Source: Montifringilla adamsi
Taxonomy: Eukaryota; Chordata; Aves; Passeriformes; Passeridae
DNA length: 64,000 nt
Reading direction: 5' to 3'
NCBI GenBank assembly: GCA_017590115.1
Contig: JAGGNK010009114.1
Coordinates: forward strand, 24,433,978 to 24,497,977
The position numbers and the translations under genes are program-made. Under the pieces are notes generated by a model. It was not told the origin of the DNA, ran no database searches, and saw nothing but the letters and a program-made list of their open reading frames with translations. Positions 39,105-52,622 of this stretch are shown here, piece after piece. Positions within the stretch are counted from its first letter, which is position 1; each line of letters opens with the position of its first letter.

Positions 39105-40148
39105 CTGAGCCAATTTTTATCTAATCAACAAAGGGTCACAGAATAATACCTATCTCAGCAAACTACAAAATGACATGATAGTTATGTTTCTTAATGTCTC
39201 AAAAATACCACAGAATAGCCAGGTGCCTTCTCTAACACAATAGAGAGACCCTAATAGAAACACATTACCTGCAATCCTGCCATTTGCCAATCCCTGCTCC
39301 CAGTAGCCCTACAAAGAAAGGGGGCTGAAGGCCAAACAAGCTCCCTCTGAACCTTTTCTTCACAATTATCCTTCACTTCCTTGAAAGCTGGAGGAAACAT
39401 GCAAAGACATTCCCCAGGGTGAAGTGGCCCTTCCTTCCAAACAGCCTGACGTGGATTCAATGTAAATGTCAGGGTGGAGGGTCAAAGTGACCATCACTTA
39501 TCCCTCTGTGTGTGAAGAGTGACAAGCCCAGTGCCAGAGTCAACAAGGTGCCCTTTCAGCTGCTGACAGCCAGTGCCAGGGTGAACACGAGCAAAAATGT
39601 TCTCACTTGTGGAAAGCCTTCAAAGGCTCCCACTGAAACAACCCTTCTTTCTTTCCCACGTCGAAGAGCAAAATGACTTTGAAAAGAGCATTTATATGGA
39701 ATGTGAAAAACTCTGAGCCTCTCCACCACCTTAGCCTGTATTATCATAGTGTGCTCATAATACTGTAGTTTAATTTTTTGTTTGACAGGAAGAAATGGCT
39801 GCAACAAAACTTGAAAAAGTTAATAAATATACAGGAATAAGAAACAGGCTTTTATAAGGAATTGCAAGCACCTTGGAAAGACCCTTCACAGGAGTTCTTA
39901 TATAAGAACACTTCCTATACACTTGGATAAGCAACACAATCTTTGAAATGAAAAAGGAATTCTAGGAGCCATGACTTGAATAACACGTTTCTTGTACACA
40001 GACATGTTTCCTGCTTCATCAGGAGGCTCAGAGGAGAAAAGACTGAGGTTTTCAGCTGCTCCCAGGATCAAACCTCCAGAAGGTCTGACAGGCAAACTCC
40101 TGAAGAGCACAAGAAAGGAGCAGACGGATGGGGACTGAGGACAAGTCA

Positions 40149-40187
40149 CCCGGCACCGATTTCAAACCCGGCTCGCCGCAGTGCGCC
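40149..40187. other. Short CpG cluster
   Basis: Six CpGs in about 40 bp (CACCCGGCACCGAT, CCCGGCTCGCCGCAGTGCGCC), in otherwise CpG-poor DNA and 1.3 kb from the larger CpG patch at 41.5 kb. Function unknown. It may be part of the same regulatory neighbourhood, or simply a chance or recently unmethylated remnant. Confidence 0.3.
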
Positions 40188-40995
40188 ACTCACTGTGCCT
40201 CCAAGCAGGATTTCAAATGAACCTATTTAATCTCCTAGCTCTTGGAATTCAGATATTTCCAAGTTACACTTCTTCCTTCACTGAGTTGTAAAGTTTCCAA
40301 ATTCAATTAAAATGCTTTCACAACAAAATTGCTCCTTTTTCTTAAAGTGGGATGGAAATCCCAACTTGAGACGAATTATTTAAATAAATGCTACACTAAA
40401 TATTTTCTCTTTTGAAAGCTGAAACATTCATTTCGTAGCTTATTACAATACCTTTGATAAGCCTCTGCTGAGCAGATGTTCTATCATTGTGAATTTTCAC
40501 ATATGAACATTTTTAGCAAATACTAAAAGATAATTAATTTAGGTAAATTTCATCTATCAAAGGGTAATCAATGATGTCATTGTTTTAATTTGGTAGTTTT
40601 CTTACCACATAAAACATAACAAAGCTGTTTCACTTGAATATTTCAAACTGTAATAGAATGACATCTGTCCACACAAGGAAGGAAAAGCACACAGACTGCT
40701 GAGATATTTTAAGATACTGGGAACATTATGGGAATATTAAGAAAAAAATAGGCTCTGCTTATCTTCACTTTGAATAAAAGTAAAGTCTTCAGTTTTCTTT
40801 TAAAGCACAGATAACTTTATGAGGGAAAGATAGAGATAGGCAAGATCTAGGTAGCTCAGATGACTGCATAATTGGGAATACAAAGTTATACTGAGAAAAC
40901 AAGAGAAGATAAATTACCATAAAGGATTACTAAAAGCAGTATGGTAAGAACTATAAAGTATCTGGATTGAACTGAACCATCTTCCTTACTGTCTC

Positions 40996-41012
40996 TTTTT
41001 TTTTTTTTTTTT
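40996..41012 (+). repeat. Poly-T run (17)
   Basis: Seventeen T flanked by GTCTC and CCCC. Just left of the GC-rich stretch that leads into the 41.5 kb CpG patch. Confidence 0.85.
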
Positions 41013-41460
41013 CCCCTGAAGGAGGATGTTGAGGCTGGATCAGCATTGGTGCTTGATTTGCTTGCTTGTTTTGGGACTCAAGCACAAATTTTATTCCTTT
41101 TGCCATATCCAAAAATTACATCTTGGATAGGATACCAAAAAGGTTAATCCTGAAATCAGATAATCTTCTATTAACTAAATGGTTTGTTCTCATGAAGTTC
41201 CCCAGCCCAGCTCCCTCAGAGGTTGTCCACACAGCTCTTGGATGCAGCAGTGGAATTCCTGCCCTGCCTGGCTCCTATTCCAGCAGATCCCATACCTGAC
41301 CCAGCAAACTTTGATCCCATTTACCCAGATCCTGCTCCAGCACAGCAGCACGGGGCCGTCCATCTTCCGTGCCCACTGCTGTGTCACTCCAGTGCCATCA
41401 CAGAGTGCTGCCTGCTCTGCTGAGCACCCTCAGTGTCCCCAGCCTGGTGGGGCTGGGGGG

Positions 41461-41547
41461 CGGCAGCGCTGAATTATCCCGCAGCAATCAACACAAAGGG
41501 CTGGGGGAGACACGGCGAGGAGACCGCGACTTGCGCGCAGTTTAACG
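41461..41547. promoter_or_regulatory. CpG-dense patch inside intron 1
   Basis: Ten CpGs in about 87 bp, including CACGGCGAGG, GACCGCGACT and TGCGCGCAG, at the 3' side of a GC-rich stretch that begins near 41195. The surrounding sequence is AT-rich with few CpGs. Downstream on the plus strand a CAGAAG|GTAATG donor-like site occurs at 41631/41632. This arrangement is what a small promoter with a first exon would look like, but nothing shows transcription. Confidence 0.35.
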
Positions 41548-44500
41548 GCACAAATGAAACACAGAGTTTTGCAGAAGATGGCAACGCTGGAGAAGTGAGA
41601 ACCTAACTCTTGGAGAAAAGCTTCTCAGAAGGTAATGCGTTCATTTTTGAAGCCAGCAAGGAAGGAAGCCGTGTCCTACCCTGCTCCCACAGCCAGGAAA
41701 GCCAAGCCTGCTGTCACTAAGCATTTCTCAGAATGCTCCCACTTAAAATGACAAAAAATAATGATGAACAGGTTTCAATAGCAGATGGAAGCCTATTACA
41801 TAATTCAGTTTTAATGACCAGAGAAATCTTAAATATGACGGGTTTGCTTTGTGCAACAAGAGACTTATATTAAATGGAACAGCCAGATCTGCTTCTGTAA
41901 GCAACTGCATATGTTTAATACACATTTGTTTCATATTAGGATAATTAATCTACAGGGAAATGGGGTTAAATACTAAGATAACTTTAAACTATACTCAGTT
42001 ATTAAAAGGATGAGAGAACTGGGGAAAACCAAGATAAAATTTCTTTCTAAATAGTGTCTACTTAAAGAGCTAAAAGGAAAATCTTATTACCAGGGTTAAC
42101 TATTTTATTCAAGTTGGATGTCACCAAATATTAAAAAAATAATAGTAATATTAGAAACTTGTAACTAAAACAATATGTTTCTCATATAAACCTTTAAAAA
42201 TTGACTCTAATCCTAGAAATGTCTCCTCATTTATGCTGGGCTGTACTGAAATTGTATCCATTATTTTAAATAACTACAATCAACAGTTCTAAGTTTAATT
42301 GTAAGAATTAAGAAAAAGGCACACCAAAGGGCCACTTAATATAGGTTTAATTGCAATTTAACAGTTGGCAAAGTAGTTATAATTGTGATCTTCTGCAGTT
42401 CATGTCTGACTTTCTTGACAGCATGATCCAAGACCAATAATTTAAGGTGTAATTTGGAAATGCATACATGGAATAATAATTTTCACACCACTAGAGAGCA
42501 ATGTATTGTGATATTAGCTGCTGCTGTCACTAAGTCTTCAATGTGATTTTCTGAACAGGCAAGCATATTATTCACAGGCAGCAAGACGCAATATTTAGCA
42601 AAAGGTTTCCGCTAAGATATTTAAAATGGTATTTCACGGGGAAGCTTTCATTTCACCCAAAAAGTCCATGTTACAAAGAAGGATCAAAGTAAAAAACAGA
42701 TGTGACATCAGCCTGGTGCCACCCAGCTACCTACAAACAAGTGGTGAAACCCTCTCTGCTTGGATTTATTGCCCCACTGTGAGTGACCACAGGCAGGATT
42801 AATGAGCCCATCCTCCCATCAGCTCCTTGGAAACAAGAAGGAAATGGCCAAAGCCTCGACACTAAGGAGAAGAGCTGGATTGATAAAAGGATGAGAAGAC
42901 TATTTCAGGCTTCAAGTCTGGACTGATAAAAAACCCCCTTTTTTTTTTTATTTTAATGGAGCCAAGAGTCACCTTTCTCTGTCAAGAGCTTTGCTGCAGG
43001 AACAAGCTCTTGTCCTAAGTCACATTCTGCAGTCACCAGTGGTTCATCATGCAAGGAAAACCAAGTACTACTGCTCAAAATTAGCAAATGTTACTAAAAA
43101 AAAGAAAAATCACAAAACATTTATTTATGGAATGTTTTAAAATATAAACATTTTTTTAAAAACAATTATATATAAATTAAACATTGAATTATTCAAAGGC
43201 AAACAAAATCCAAGGAACCATCAGTTTAGATAATTAGTCCTTTGATTTATTAAGGTGACATTCTATTATAATTCATAAGTATTGACTACTATTTAAAAAA
43301 ATACTGTAAAAAAAACAGCTATCAAAACAGATACAAGGGAAATAAAGACAACTTTGGACATAATGTTATCAAGCAACTTTGTCAAAATAATTTTCAAAGT
43401 TTATTGCCAAGACATTTGGACACTTGACAAAAACCAAAAGACCCCCACAGATCCTTATGGAGGAAATATTTAATTCAAAGGCAGCATTCCTGTGGGAAGG
43501 CTTTCCTCAGCTATTGCTTTTTCAAATCCCTGCCATCCCTGAGGCTATTTGTGTCACACAGGATGATCAAGAGAAACAGGCAATTAGAAAATTAAAGACA
43601 GCATCAGGAACAGAATCGATAGGATGGTATGCAGGATTACACACACAGAGTAAATGTTTTAGTTGCACAAAAACCAAGGAAGAAATAATTTAATTTTTAA
43701 TGTAACTGCTTTCTTCAATCAATCCTGGAGTCTGAGGACTGAAGGGTGGCCAAGAAAACTAACTTTTAGGACATTCCACTGCAGTCACGGAAATGAGGCT
43801 CATACCCCTGATGTGCTGAACAAGGAGTTGGTGGACACCTGAACAAATATGACAGGCCAGGGTTTCACAGGGGAAGGTCTCACCACAGAAAGGGCTGGAG
43901 GAAATTCATCACAAATATAGACTCTGGGTCCTCTTTGTCCCCTCTCTATCCAAAAATCTTCAAGTTATTTTTGAGACTTTCCATATGTACGGAAAAGATA
44001 ATTACAATTTAAATGATGGCTGAGGAGGCAGGAGAGGAAATCAAGAACTTCATATTCAGAAAAAATTGGTCATCTTTAAATAGAAACCAAAAGGCATGGG
44101 ACAGGTGGTAAATTCAGGATCAAACCTGCAGATGGAATAATTTTAGCAGGTCAAAAGATGATGGATGTTTAACCTTTGTTAGCAATAGCAGATCTGACTT
44201 CATCAGCAGGGGTGCTGAGGATTTTATTACCAGCTTTGTGAGCTGCTGAGATTGTGAAGAGAAAATTAAACCCTGGTTTTACCACACAAAAAAAAGTGAA
44301 CAAAGACTCTCTTTGCATTGAGCTACTTTGCCTCTAAATGCTGATTCCAGCTCCCCCCATAAGTGATTTCACGCATATCAAAGGTGAGCCAATGCTTTAT
44401 ACTGTAAAATAGGTAAAATCTTGTCAACTGTCACTTCTGTGGTTGCCCCCAGCTTCATCCAGGTGATGCAAAAACTCAAACTATGTCTGCTGGGATTATT

Positions 44501-44930
44501 AAACAAACAGAGCGCTTGGTAGACTAAACCATAATTAGGTACAACGTCAGTATTGTAAAAGCACAGTAATTATGGCCCTGCTTGTTCTGCTAATTTCCTC
44601 AGCACTAAGAATGTAAATTCTCACAGCTAACATGAAAGTGGTAGTTTTCAGTTCAGAAGTCTCCTCTCTTCTGATGGGGAAAAAAATGCTTCTGTAAAAA
44701 TAACAAAGCCAGCAGACTCCACTGTACATATGTATGTATATAAATTTAAAAACTCCATGGGACTTTGGATCAGGCCACAAGTAAGGAGCTTTTATATTCC
44801 TGTGCAATATGGACCACTTAATAGAGTTAAGCGACATTCATCTTTATACCATCTCCTCCCCTGAGAACAGAGTAACAGCAGCCGCCTACACACAAAAAAC
44901 AATATCAGAAAGCATGTATTTTTAGCAACT

Positions 44931-44967
44931 TTAATTATATTCTAGCATATTTAATTATATTCTAGCA
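44931..44967 (+). repeat. Short tandem duplication, 20-bp period
   Basis: TTAATTATATTCTAGCA is present twice without mismatch, at 44931-44947 and 44951-44967. Identity suggests a recent slippage or template-switch event. Confidence 0.9.
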
Positions 44968-47410
44968 GCAGGAAAGAAAGAGATGCAGAAGCGTACAAGC
45001 AGGCAATTTTCCCCAGAAGACAGACACAGCTTCAGAGCTCTGCAGCAGAACGATTTCACTTGAGTGGGCTCGAGGCAGAGAGTTACTGAAGGGACTGCTC
45101 TCTTGGTGCTGCATTGGTTTTTCCTTAACAATTCCTGAAGAATGTATGTACACACACTCCAGAAAGAGATGGTTTGGCCTGATCTATGACCACAGTAATA
45201 ACAATACTTATACTTCTTAGGTGGTTTTTTTTAGTGGCATCACATTTCTAAGTTTCCCCCAGCTGGTGGTTTGTTAAGAACAGTTCTCTGTACTTTAGGG
45301 CACAGGTAAAAAAAAACAGTTTTACCTCTCAAATCCACTGTTGTTGAGAAGCTGTGGACCTGAATGCCAGCCTAGATTGTGCAATATTAATATTTCTAAT
45401 AAGTATCCAAAGCAACAGATATTCCAGCCATGTACTGGTCAAAAAACCCAGGGGAGAACCAGACCAATGGGGTTCTGAACTAAGTAATTTCTTTCAATAC
45501 ACTAAAGCAGCAGCTTTTCTAGGCAGTAGGCTGAGGGAAGATACAGGACAAAACATTCAAATCACTACTGCTGCTGATTACATGTAATCAGACTTGCATC
45601 ATACCTATTGCTTTTGCTTTGTGCAGGGCACGATGGATCATTTAGATTGCAAGTGAAGAAAAGAGCTTCATCCCATTCATAAAGAACACATTTTCCTGCT
45701 GCAAAGTCCATGCCTCTCAATGAGCAGCACAAATAAGGGCAGGATTTGAAAGAAGCTGAGCTTAGGAAATATTTACATCACAAAGGTAAATGTTTAGTTT
45801 GGTGGTTTAGTGCCATATTAGTTTGGGGAAATAAAGCCTCATTTCTTGACTGTGAAGGGAGGCAGTTGTGCAGGTGCTGAAGGGCACCAGCATTGCTCAG
45901 CACTGTTGCCTCTGTGTCCAGCCCAACCTGAGGCAGCTCCACTTTTTATGATATCAGAGATATAAAATCTGTAACAGAAAATTACTTTTGTAGCAAGCAA
46001 CAGAGCATCCCATGCATGTTACATTTTCAGGGTGGATGTTATCAGCGTAGACAAAATTATACCCACGCCAGAGACTTTCTATTGTAGAGATAAATAACCA
46101 GTGAAAGAAACCCTTGCTCAAAATGCCATCACTTTAAAGAACTGCATTTAAATGCATGAGTTTTACAACCACTATTAAAATAAGTGTTAATAAAAACCAC
46201 ACACTTAGAGCATATGAATATACATTCTTGTGGGGGTGTCTATTACAGCTTCAAGGACCAGGACCAGAAGTAAATACTCCCCAGGTGGCTCAGCCCACTT
46301 GCAGCTGCGACAGGGGAAGGATCTGTGAAGATTCCTTCCCACTCTTATTTAAGCAAAACAGAAAGAATTTAATGTCTGGCAATCAATAACCCAGACAGAG
46401 GCATCCTGCACGATGGATATAAACATTTTACAGTGCCATTAACACGTCCCTGTGCACTTCAAAACTGAACCTTGATGTATTCTTTAATAATCCAGGAGGA
46501 TTATAATGCTGACTGCAAGTTCTTAGCAAATGAAGTTGTGCTCACTCAGGAATACTTTTTGTCTAAAATTCTGCCAGGAACACGTGCTCTACAATATCCA
46601 ATATAATCCCCTTTGCACACTACTGCTGGTGCCAGTAGAACCAGCTCTTATATACCAAAAACAACAAAAAAATAAAAATATCAAATTATTACTCATTTTA
46701 TGCTGACAAAATCATACACAACATCAACTGGTGAATTTATTATTGGAAGACATGTAATAAATATTTTAAATAGTTTATTTCTCCAAAATAATTGCAATAG
46801 CTCACATTATGGCATGACAGTCAAAAAATATTAACTTTCATTTCACTTCCTGTATTTACACAACAAATACAAGCCTGAATTAGGGCTCAGGGAATGGAAT
46901 ATTTAGTTTGTACAATCTAAATATATTTCCCAGGGAAAAACAATTAATTATCTTTGTTACTGCCACTACTGCTGAGAACAGCTGCAATTTCTGGCTTGCC
47001 AAGTTCACGTCATTCAGGGTTATTCCTATTAATATCAATTAAGATCTAAACTGTTTGAGTCTGTACAATAATGACGCTCAAGTAGATTTAAAGTGCTGTC
47101 TCACAGAAAGCACACCTGTGGCAGAACAGCGACACGTATTCTGTTCTATTTTAAAAAAATATTTAAAAATAAAAAATATATCACAAATTATAGCTATGAC
47201 CCACTGAAATGTGTTTGAGCACAGGTAAGTGAGGCACATGAATTCATAAGATGGCCCCAATGAGCTGTGTATTTACTTTCACTTCAGAAAGTGGTAAAAA
47301 TTTAGTTCCTGGATTGAATCAGAGGCACTATTACACCTTCACTTGGGGACTGCCACTAAAGCCGCCCCTAAAGCCACGTCACACTGGCCATGTGTTTAAA
47401 AAGGGATCAG

Positions 47411-47522
47411 AGGTGTTTAAACAAGGATTGGACGTGGCCCTGGGTGCCAGGGTTTAGTTGAGGTGTTGGGGCCTGGTTGGACTCAGTCTTGAAGGTCTCT
47501 TCCAACCCAGTGATTCTGTGAA
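47411..47522 (+). mobile_element. CR1 LINE 3' tail, short fragment
   Basis: Sense CR1 landmarks: GGTGTTTAAACAAGGATTGG, GACGTGGCCCTGGGTGCCA, a GGTTTAGTTGAGGTGTTGG block, GGTTGGACTCAGTCTTGAAG, and TCTCTTCCAACCCAGTGATTCTGTGA at the end. About 110 bp remain. This subfamily differs from the 18.6 and 52.6 kb copies, since it lacks the CTAGTGGAAG/CCCATGGCAGG segment. Confidence 0.9.
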
Positions 47523-47879
47523 ATTGAGTGACTTCGCTGCTGAGTGTCCCTGGAGAGCACCACAGCTGGAGGAAACTCCTCCCTGGTCACCCGGCCCTGC
47601 CCTGAGTCCATCTATTTGTAAGATATTTAAATCTATTCCTCATTAAGCCATTGAAGGCTGATGAGTAAAAAGAACAATTCTCTCATTGCAACAAGTTCCT
47701 TTAAACTCTAAGAAAACAAGTTCACATAGCAGAACACTGGCATTGGTTGAACCAAGTCTAACTAAACTGAGCTCTAGGAATTAATAACAAATAATTTTTT
47801 ATCATTTGCCTTTTACTAACTGAAAAAATACAGCAGTTTTTTTTCTGCAGTGGCGTTAAAGGATGGGGGAAAAATGAGC

Positions 47880-47912
47880 AAAACAAAACAAACAAACAAA
47901 AAAACACAAAAA
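47880..47912 (+). repeat. (CAAA)n-like simple repeat
   Basis: AAACAAAACAAACAAACAAA followed by AAAAACACAAAAA: a short tetranucleotide microsatellite, roughly 30 bp. Confidence 0.85.
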
Positions 47913-49494
47913 GCAAGAAATCCACAGCAACGATTTTGAAGATATTTCTAAAGATTGCATTGTGCAACTAAATTTATGATGGCTTGGCAGGCAACTTTAG
48001 GTCAGATTTAGCAACAAACCAAGGCAGTTTGAAAGCTGCACTGTGTATCTGCACAAATAAAAAATATTTTTTCCTGTGATTTACTTCTGAACACCATCAT
48101 AAATATTGAGATAGTTTAAGCAAAAATAAGCCTTCCATTCCTGGCAGATACAAATACCAGAAAAAAAAAAATCCAAGAGATTTTAAGGGCAATTTGACAA
48201 GAAAAATAAACCATATGCTTAATTTTGAAGAAAACCACATGTTATCACTGAGGACAAAACCAGCATTCCAGGTAGAAGACATGAATATTGAAGATGACCT
48301 AAGGTGATAAATGCAGATGGATACACAGGGGAAAACTTTTTAAACTCACACCACCTGTTTAAAGATATTTCAATGATCCCTTGAGGTGTTCATTAAAATG
48401 ACTGGATATTTGAAAGCATTTTGAAAACGTGCCTTTTGAGAAAACTGAAAGATGACATTTTAGTATTATAAACAGACATCAAAATTGTGAAACTTTTGAT
48501 CAACGAAAATCAGAATAAAAGCAGGATAAGGTGCTCTAGTCAAACACCATTTTCTTAACTGCTCTTCTAAATGGAGTGAGGAATATTTTTATCATAATTA
48601 CTAGAATTTGACAGAAAAGATGGTAAATAAAACCTAGGTATTCATGAATTTCCCAAGATCTCCAGCTGAAAGGGCAGGGTGAGGCCTCCTGAGGACACAC
48701 CAGGAGAGCTCTGTCTCAGAGCCCCAGCAGGATTCAAAGCTCCGCTGAGATCTCTGCACACCATTCCCATCACACCCCCATGGACCGAGGCACCAACAGG
48801 CAAACTGCCACACTGTGCTCCACAAAACAAAGGATCTTTCAACTGGCTTGGCCACTGGCTCACTTCTCTTTCCATCTCCTGCTGTGCTGATGGAGATCCA
48901 CATCAGAAGAGCGTTTTACCCCAGCCCACGCTTTCCCTTGCTTTTGTTCCACCAGAAACATCCCACTGGGAATGATTTTAGCTAAAAAGGGACATGACAC
49001 AATGTAGTATGACGAGTGAGGAGGTAGAGCTGGATCCATAATTTCCCTCCTTAGGTGGACATGTGAGCAGTTTCACCTCCCACAGAGATTAATCTGCCGG
49101 GCCAAACAAACACCACCTTCTGCAGCAGAAAGATTTGTGAGCACTAAGGGAAAACCGTACAAGCTCTCACAATTTACAAAGATGAATGAGTTACAAATCC
49201 ATGTTTTCAGAGCTCATCTGAACTCCACAGATCTTACCTATGAAAAGAAGGCCTTTAAGGTTTTAGTTGGACACTTGCACGAAAACCACTTTTCATGGTT
49301 CCACTCCCTGACTGCCCCTGGCCTCAACAAGGAAAATGTTTGCTCCTCATGCTTTTCTGTGCTGGCCCAAACATCACTGGACACCATCTCCTTTCTCATT
49401 TCTACCAGGTGACATTATTTGTCATTCAGGTGTGGTGCAGAGGAGACCACAAAGGTGACTGACAACTGGAGCACCTCTGCTAGACAGAAGGGTT

Positions 49495-49832
49495 TGAGAA
49501 AGTTCGAGTAGTTCAGGCTGGAAAAAGAGTTAAAGTAGAGGAATTTCTGATAAGAGCCTGGAGTGACAGAACAAGGGGAAATGGCTTCGCAGTGACAGAC
49601 AGCGGGGTTAAATTAAATATTAGGAAGAAATTCTTCCCTGTGAGGGTGCTGAGGCCCTGGCATAGGTTACCTAGAAATGTTGTGGATTCCCCATTGATCA
49701 AACTTCCGAGGTCAGGCTGGAAAGGGCTCTGAGCAACCTGATGCAGTTGAAGACATCTCTGCCCTGCCCAGGGCAATGGGGTTGGACAAGATATCCTTTA
49801 AAGATCTCTTCCCCAACCTATTATGTTATCTC
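49495..49832 (+). mobile_element. CR1 LINE 3' end, longest copy in the window
   Basis: About 335 bp of sense CR1. Landmarks in order: a TAGTTCAGGCTGGAAAAAGAG start, CAGAACAAGGGGAAATGGCT, TATTAGGAAGAAATTCTTCC with CTGTGAGGGTGCTGAGGCCCTGGCA, GTTGTGGATTCCCCA, GGCTGGAAAGGGCTCTGAGC, and GGGGTTGGACAAGATATCC then CTCTTCCCCAACCTA near the 3' end. The C-terminal reverse-transcriptase coding region is absent, so the copy is 5'-truncated and inactive. It is antisense to LRP1B. Confidence 0.92.
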
Positions 49833-52622
49833 AGGATTTAAGAATGCTCCAGACAAATTGATGGGAAGAAAGAGCTCTCCCTCATCTGAAAGGGAAAAGG
49901 ACAGCAGTAACAGGGCTGCTGTTAGGGAAGCAAAAACTACATGAAATTATGTTAAGATAGACAAGAAAGAGATAAAAATAGATACAACTAAAAATATTAA
50001 AAATTAACAGCATGAAAGCAAAACAAAAAGCAGATCAAGGAGTTACTAGCTTGTGCAAAATGGTTTTCATACACTTAGAAACTGACCTCTGCACATCCAA
50101 ATCCACAGAGGGACCAGGTGAGTCAAAGGGGTCCTTTTGTCAGTGGTACACTGAGTTTGCATCAAGTAGACAGAGAAAATAACCTTTGAAAGTGAAGCCT
50201 TATTCATCATTCAAACCCAAATGCAGGATTGCTCCTATTTCACTCAGTGAATGAAGCAGGGGAGACTCACTTTATTGGCTTACAAGTCCATTTTTATTCT
50301 GATCAGATCCACTGATAGACACTGTTGTGCTTCCTCAACTTGTCAAAGGAACACAGGACCAAGACATTCTCAAGGCTGACATTTCAGTACATAAGAGGAC
50401 ATTTATCACTCCAAAGCAAACTTTTCATTTTAAAAATGTCCCAATAGCATCTTGTGACTGGGTAAAATCCTTTCCAATTTTTTTCAGGTCATGGTCTGGT
50501 TGAACAACACCAACATAAAAGAGACTACTTCATGCAAAATTCTGATTTTTCCCCCCAACCCTGAAGGCAATTGCCTCAAGTACTGCAAAAATTAAAATTC
50601 AACAACACCAAATTTAACAGAGAGAGTTACTTTACATAACTTAAAAGTGACAACAAGCAGAAATCTGCAGAACTACAAAAATGATAAGAAAATAATTTTA
50701 TGAGTTACCTAGAAGTAATGACCTCTTTGAAAAGTTGCCTTTTCTTTTTCTTTACCAAACCCATGCTAACATTTCCCATCTTCTCCATTTTCTGTTATTT
50801 TTTCTAATAGCTCATGAGAAATCCTGTTATAATTTTTCATAATTCCTGGCCAGACTGTTCCTGCTCTAGGCATGGAAATACATCATTAATCCAGGCAGGC
50901 TGTCTTCCCTGAGTTTTCTGGTGTGCTTCCAGAGAAGGAATTCTATTCCTACTCCACCTCTATTTCTGCTTGCAGTTATGGTACACTGGTATCACTCAAC
51001 TGCATTTGTATAAACAAAACTCATCCATATACCAACATGAAGCATAACTTCCTCCTTGAATACTATCACACCCACATAAATAATTTAGAATTCCAGCCAG
51101 CTGAACTATCATCTGGGGAATAAAGATCATCAAGAGAAGAGATCAAGTAAAAGTTATTTATTTAGAAAATGAAACAGAGGTTGATAGGAAGATCATCAGC
51201 TCTGAAAAAGGTAGAAAAGAAGCAAGCAAAGGGAATGTTTATGCAGGTGTTTGCCTTTAATTTCTAGACTGACCATGATTTAATGTAGAGAAAGTTTGAA
51301 AATGTTAATTTGGAGAATTTTTCCCTAATGACCAATAAAGGCATCTAATAATAAAATACAGTGGAGCTTTAAAAAAAGTGATGATTAGGATATAAAGCTA
51401 TAAGTTGTATACATTCTCAACATTCCTCACCCATAAATCACAGACAGTATGACCAAAACTTTCCTAATTACCATGTTTATACTTTATTTCCATGTGTTTA
51501 CCTAGACCCATGATCAAAAGCATTTTTTCACTGCAATGCCAAGACCAGGAGCTGGCACCTGCCAACTTGCATTTAAAGACAGCAGCCAAAAAGGAAGTGA
51601 AATGGTACCCCTTGAAAAATCTCTGTCCTCCGCTTAATTGCAATGACCCCAAAGTAATGAGCATTTCCTGGAACTTACAAAGTATTCTTTTCTGACGAGG
51701 ACAGAATATATTTGTTTCCCAAATTAGGTAGAACCCTACAGATGTTGGCATTAAGTGTACTGATGGGAATCATGATCATCTGTCAGGAAAATGTATAAAT
51801 CCTCTGGGCTCTATAGCAAGTTGACAGTGTTCCTGTGAAATATTAACTAGGCACAATGCAGACATTGACATTTAACTCTGTTTCCCCTGGATTTTTATTC
51901 CAAATCATCATTGCTGTCTCCAGTTTCCTCAGGCTCTGTATTTTAGAGAAATGGCCATATGTTTACATTTGTATTTGATTACATAACTGCAAAACTGCAG
52001 CAGCTCGAGCCCTGCAAAGGAGCTGCAAAGCTGCAGAAACATTCTGCAATGTGGTGAAACCCACATTAACAGCTTCCAAATGTCAGCAATGAAATAGGTA
52101 TTTACACTGCCAGTTACAGCAGAAGCAGGAGACCAGGCAGACCTTAACATAAACCAGGCTACGTTTACAAAAGTACCAGAGGAAATGGCAAATTTGAATC
52201 TGTCTGGGTTTTTGGGTTCTGTGGAAAAGAGGGGTTGGCCTTTCTGTTAGATCTGTCATAATTTACAAAAGAGCAACATAGGAACACAAACTGGGAGTGT
52301 TTTATGAAGTTGTAGGTGGGACAAAAAACAGCTTCTTGCTCAAAAGAGAAAGTGTCTAACTCCAGTTTTTCTCCTCAAGAATTCCTTCATGAGCCTAAGG
52401 ACTTTTTACTTAAGGAAAAGTTTCACTGGAAGGGGTATGGCTTTCCAGATACAGGCAAGAACAATCACTTTATAAAACATCTGGGATTTTTTGTGATTAA
52501 TCTACTTAATTGAAAAATTTTCCAACCAGCAACTTCTGAAAGAGCCAAAAGAGACTCAAGGGACAGCAGCACAGGATGGGTAGGGGGGATCTAACCTCAG
52601 CTCCATCTGTCTGTCCTGATGA

